Source: Deltaproteobacteria bacterium
Lineage (GTDB): Bacteria; Desulfobacterota; SM23-61
Assembly (NCBI GenBank): GCA_016875165.1
Contig: VGSF01000026.1
Span: 1 to 50,561, forward strand
DNA: 50,561 nt
Direction of reading: 5' to 3'
A model generated the notes under the pieces. The model made no database searches. It was not told the origin of the DNA and worked only from the letters and a program-made list of their open reading frames with translations. Positions 50,488 through 50,561 of the stretch are shown here, piece after piece; within the stretch, counting starts at the first letter, position 1; each line of letters begins with the position of its first letter. A program made the position numbers and the translations under genes.

Positions 50488-50561
50488 TAACGATAACTCT
50501 CAAACAAACCGATTCCCAAACAATAGGTTAACATGAGTCAAATGGAAAAAGCCTAAAACTC

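Overview
The window looks like a chromosomal segment of an anaerobic, GC-moderate Desulfobacterota (former Deltaproteobacteria) organism, probably close to Syntrophobacterales or Syntrophaceae. The reasons are the gene order xerC-hslV-hslU-argB-argD-argF-argG-lipoprotein, an EF-G paralogue, ferredoxin-dependent 2-oxoacid chemistry, TAXI-TRAP and Liv-type uptake systems, and many short palindromic repeats of the kind common in environmental members of that group. No database search was possible, so the lineage is an inference. I see no tRNA, rRNA, CRISPR array or prophage.

Layout. 1-4806, minus strand: a DUF2889-like protein, a CoA-transferase/cupin pair, a small membrane protein and a fibronectin-type lipoprotein. 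4858-12784, minus strand: argG, argF, argD, argB, hslU, hslV, xerC. 13230-16963, plus strand: EF-G paralogue, helical-repeat protein, MOSC protein, MogA/MoaB-like protein. 17138-18510, minus strand: a coiled-coil protein and a Mut7-C zinc protein. 18700-22127, plus strand: a TPR-SNF2 helicase with a zinc-finger partner. 22399-24257: two convergent VapBC-type modules. 25315-36526, plus strand: a catabolic-looking cluster of ThDP enzyme, FAD oxidoreductase, TAXI-TRAP uptake, FeS-molybdopterin oxidoreductase and uronate isomerase-family protein.

The most interesting part is 36862-49729. A 23-codon leader peptide with five Trp codons (W-G-W-W-W-W) is followed by a 13-bp intrinsic terminator and a competing 11-bp antiterminator, the architecture of a trp-type transcription attenuator. 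It stands in front of a plus-strand gene series: iorA, iorB (indolepyruvate:ferredoxin oxidoreductase), livH, livM, livG, livF, two PaaK-family arylacetate-CoA ligases, a Liv-type binding protein and trpB2, closed by a terminator-like hairpin. Control by Trp starvation fits poorly with amino-acid breakdown. It fits a salvage operon: import of aryl acids such as indoleacetate, activation to aryl-acetyl-CoA, reductive carboxylation by IOR to the aryl-pyruvate and transamination to Trp, with TrpB2 capturing free indole. Reductive aryl-acid incorporation is known in methanogens and other anaerobes. Its coupling to a Trp attenuator, a transporter and TrpB2 in one operon is my inference and the main candidate for something undescribed.

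The non-coding DNA is rich in repeats. (1) A ~266-bp MITE-like hairpin element with 23-bp terminal inverted repeats has six full copies and two degraded ones, all between 23 and 50.5 kb; four full copies lie inside the Trp-attenuated operon. Its long stem shows compensatory changes between copies. (2) CGTAAAAAGTC-ended palindromes of ~115-255 bp. (3) CTCTGCG-type inverted repeats; two of these carry a 266-bp element in their loop. (4) Several single palindromes. Some repeats supply the C-terminal codons of genes (argF, iorA).
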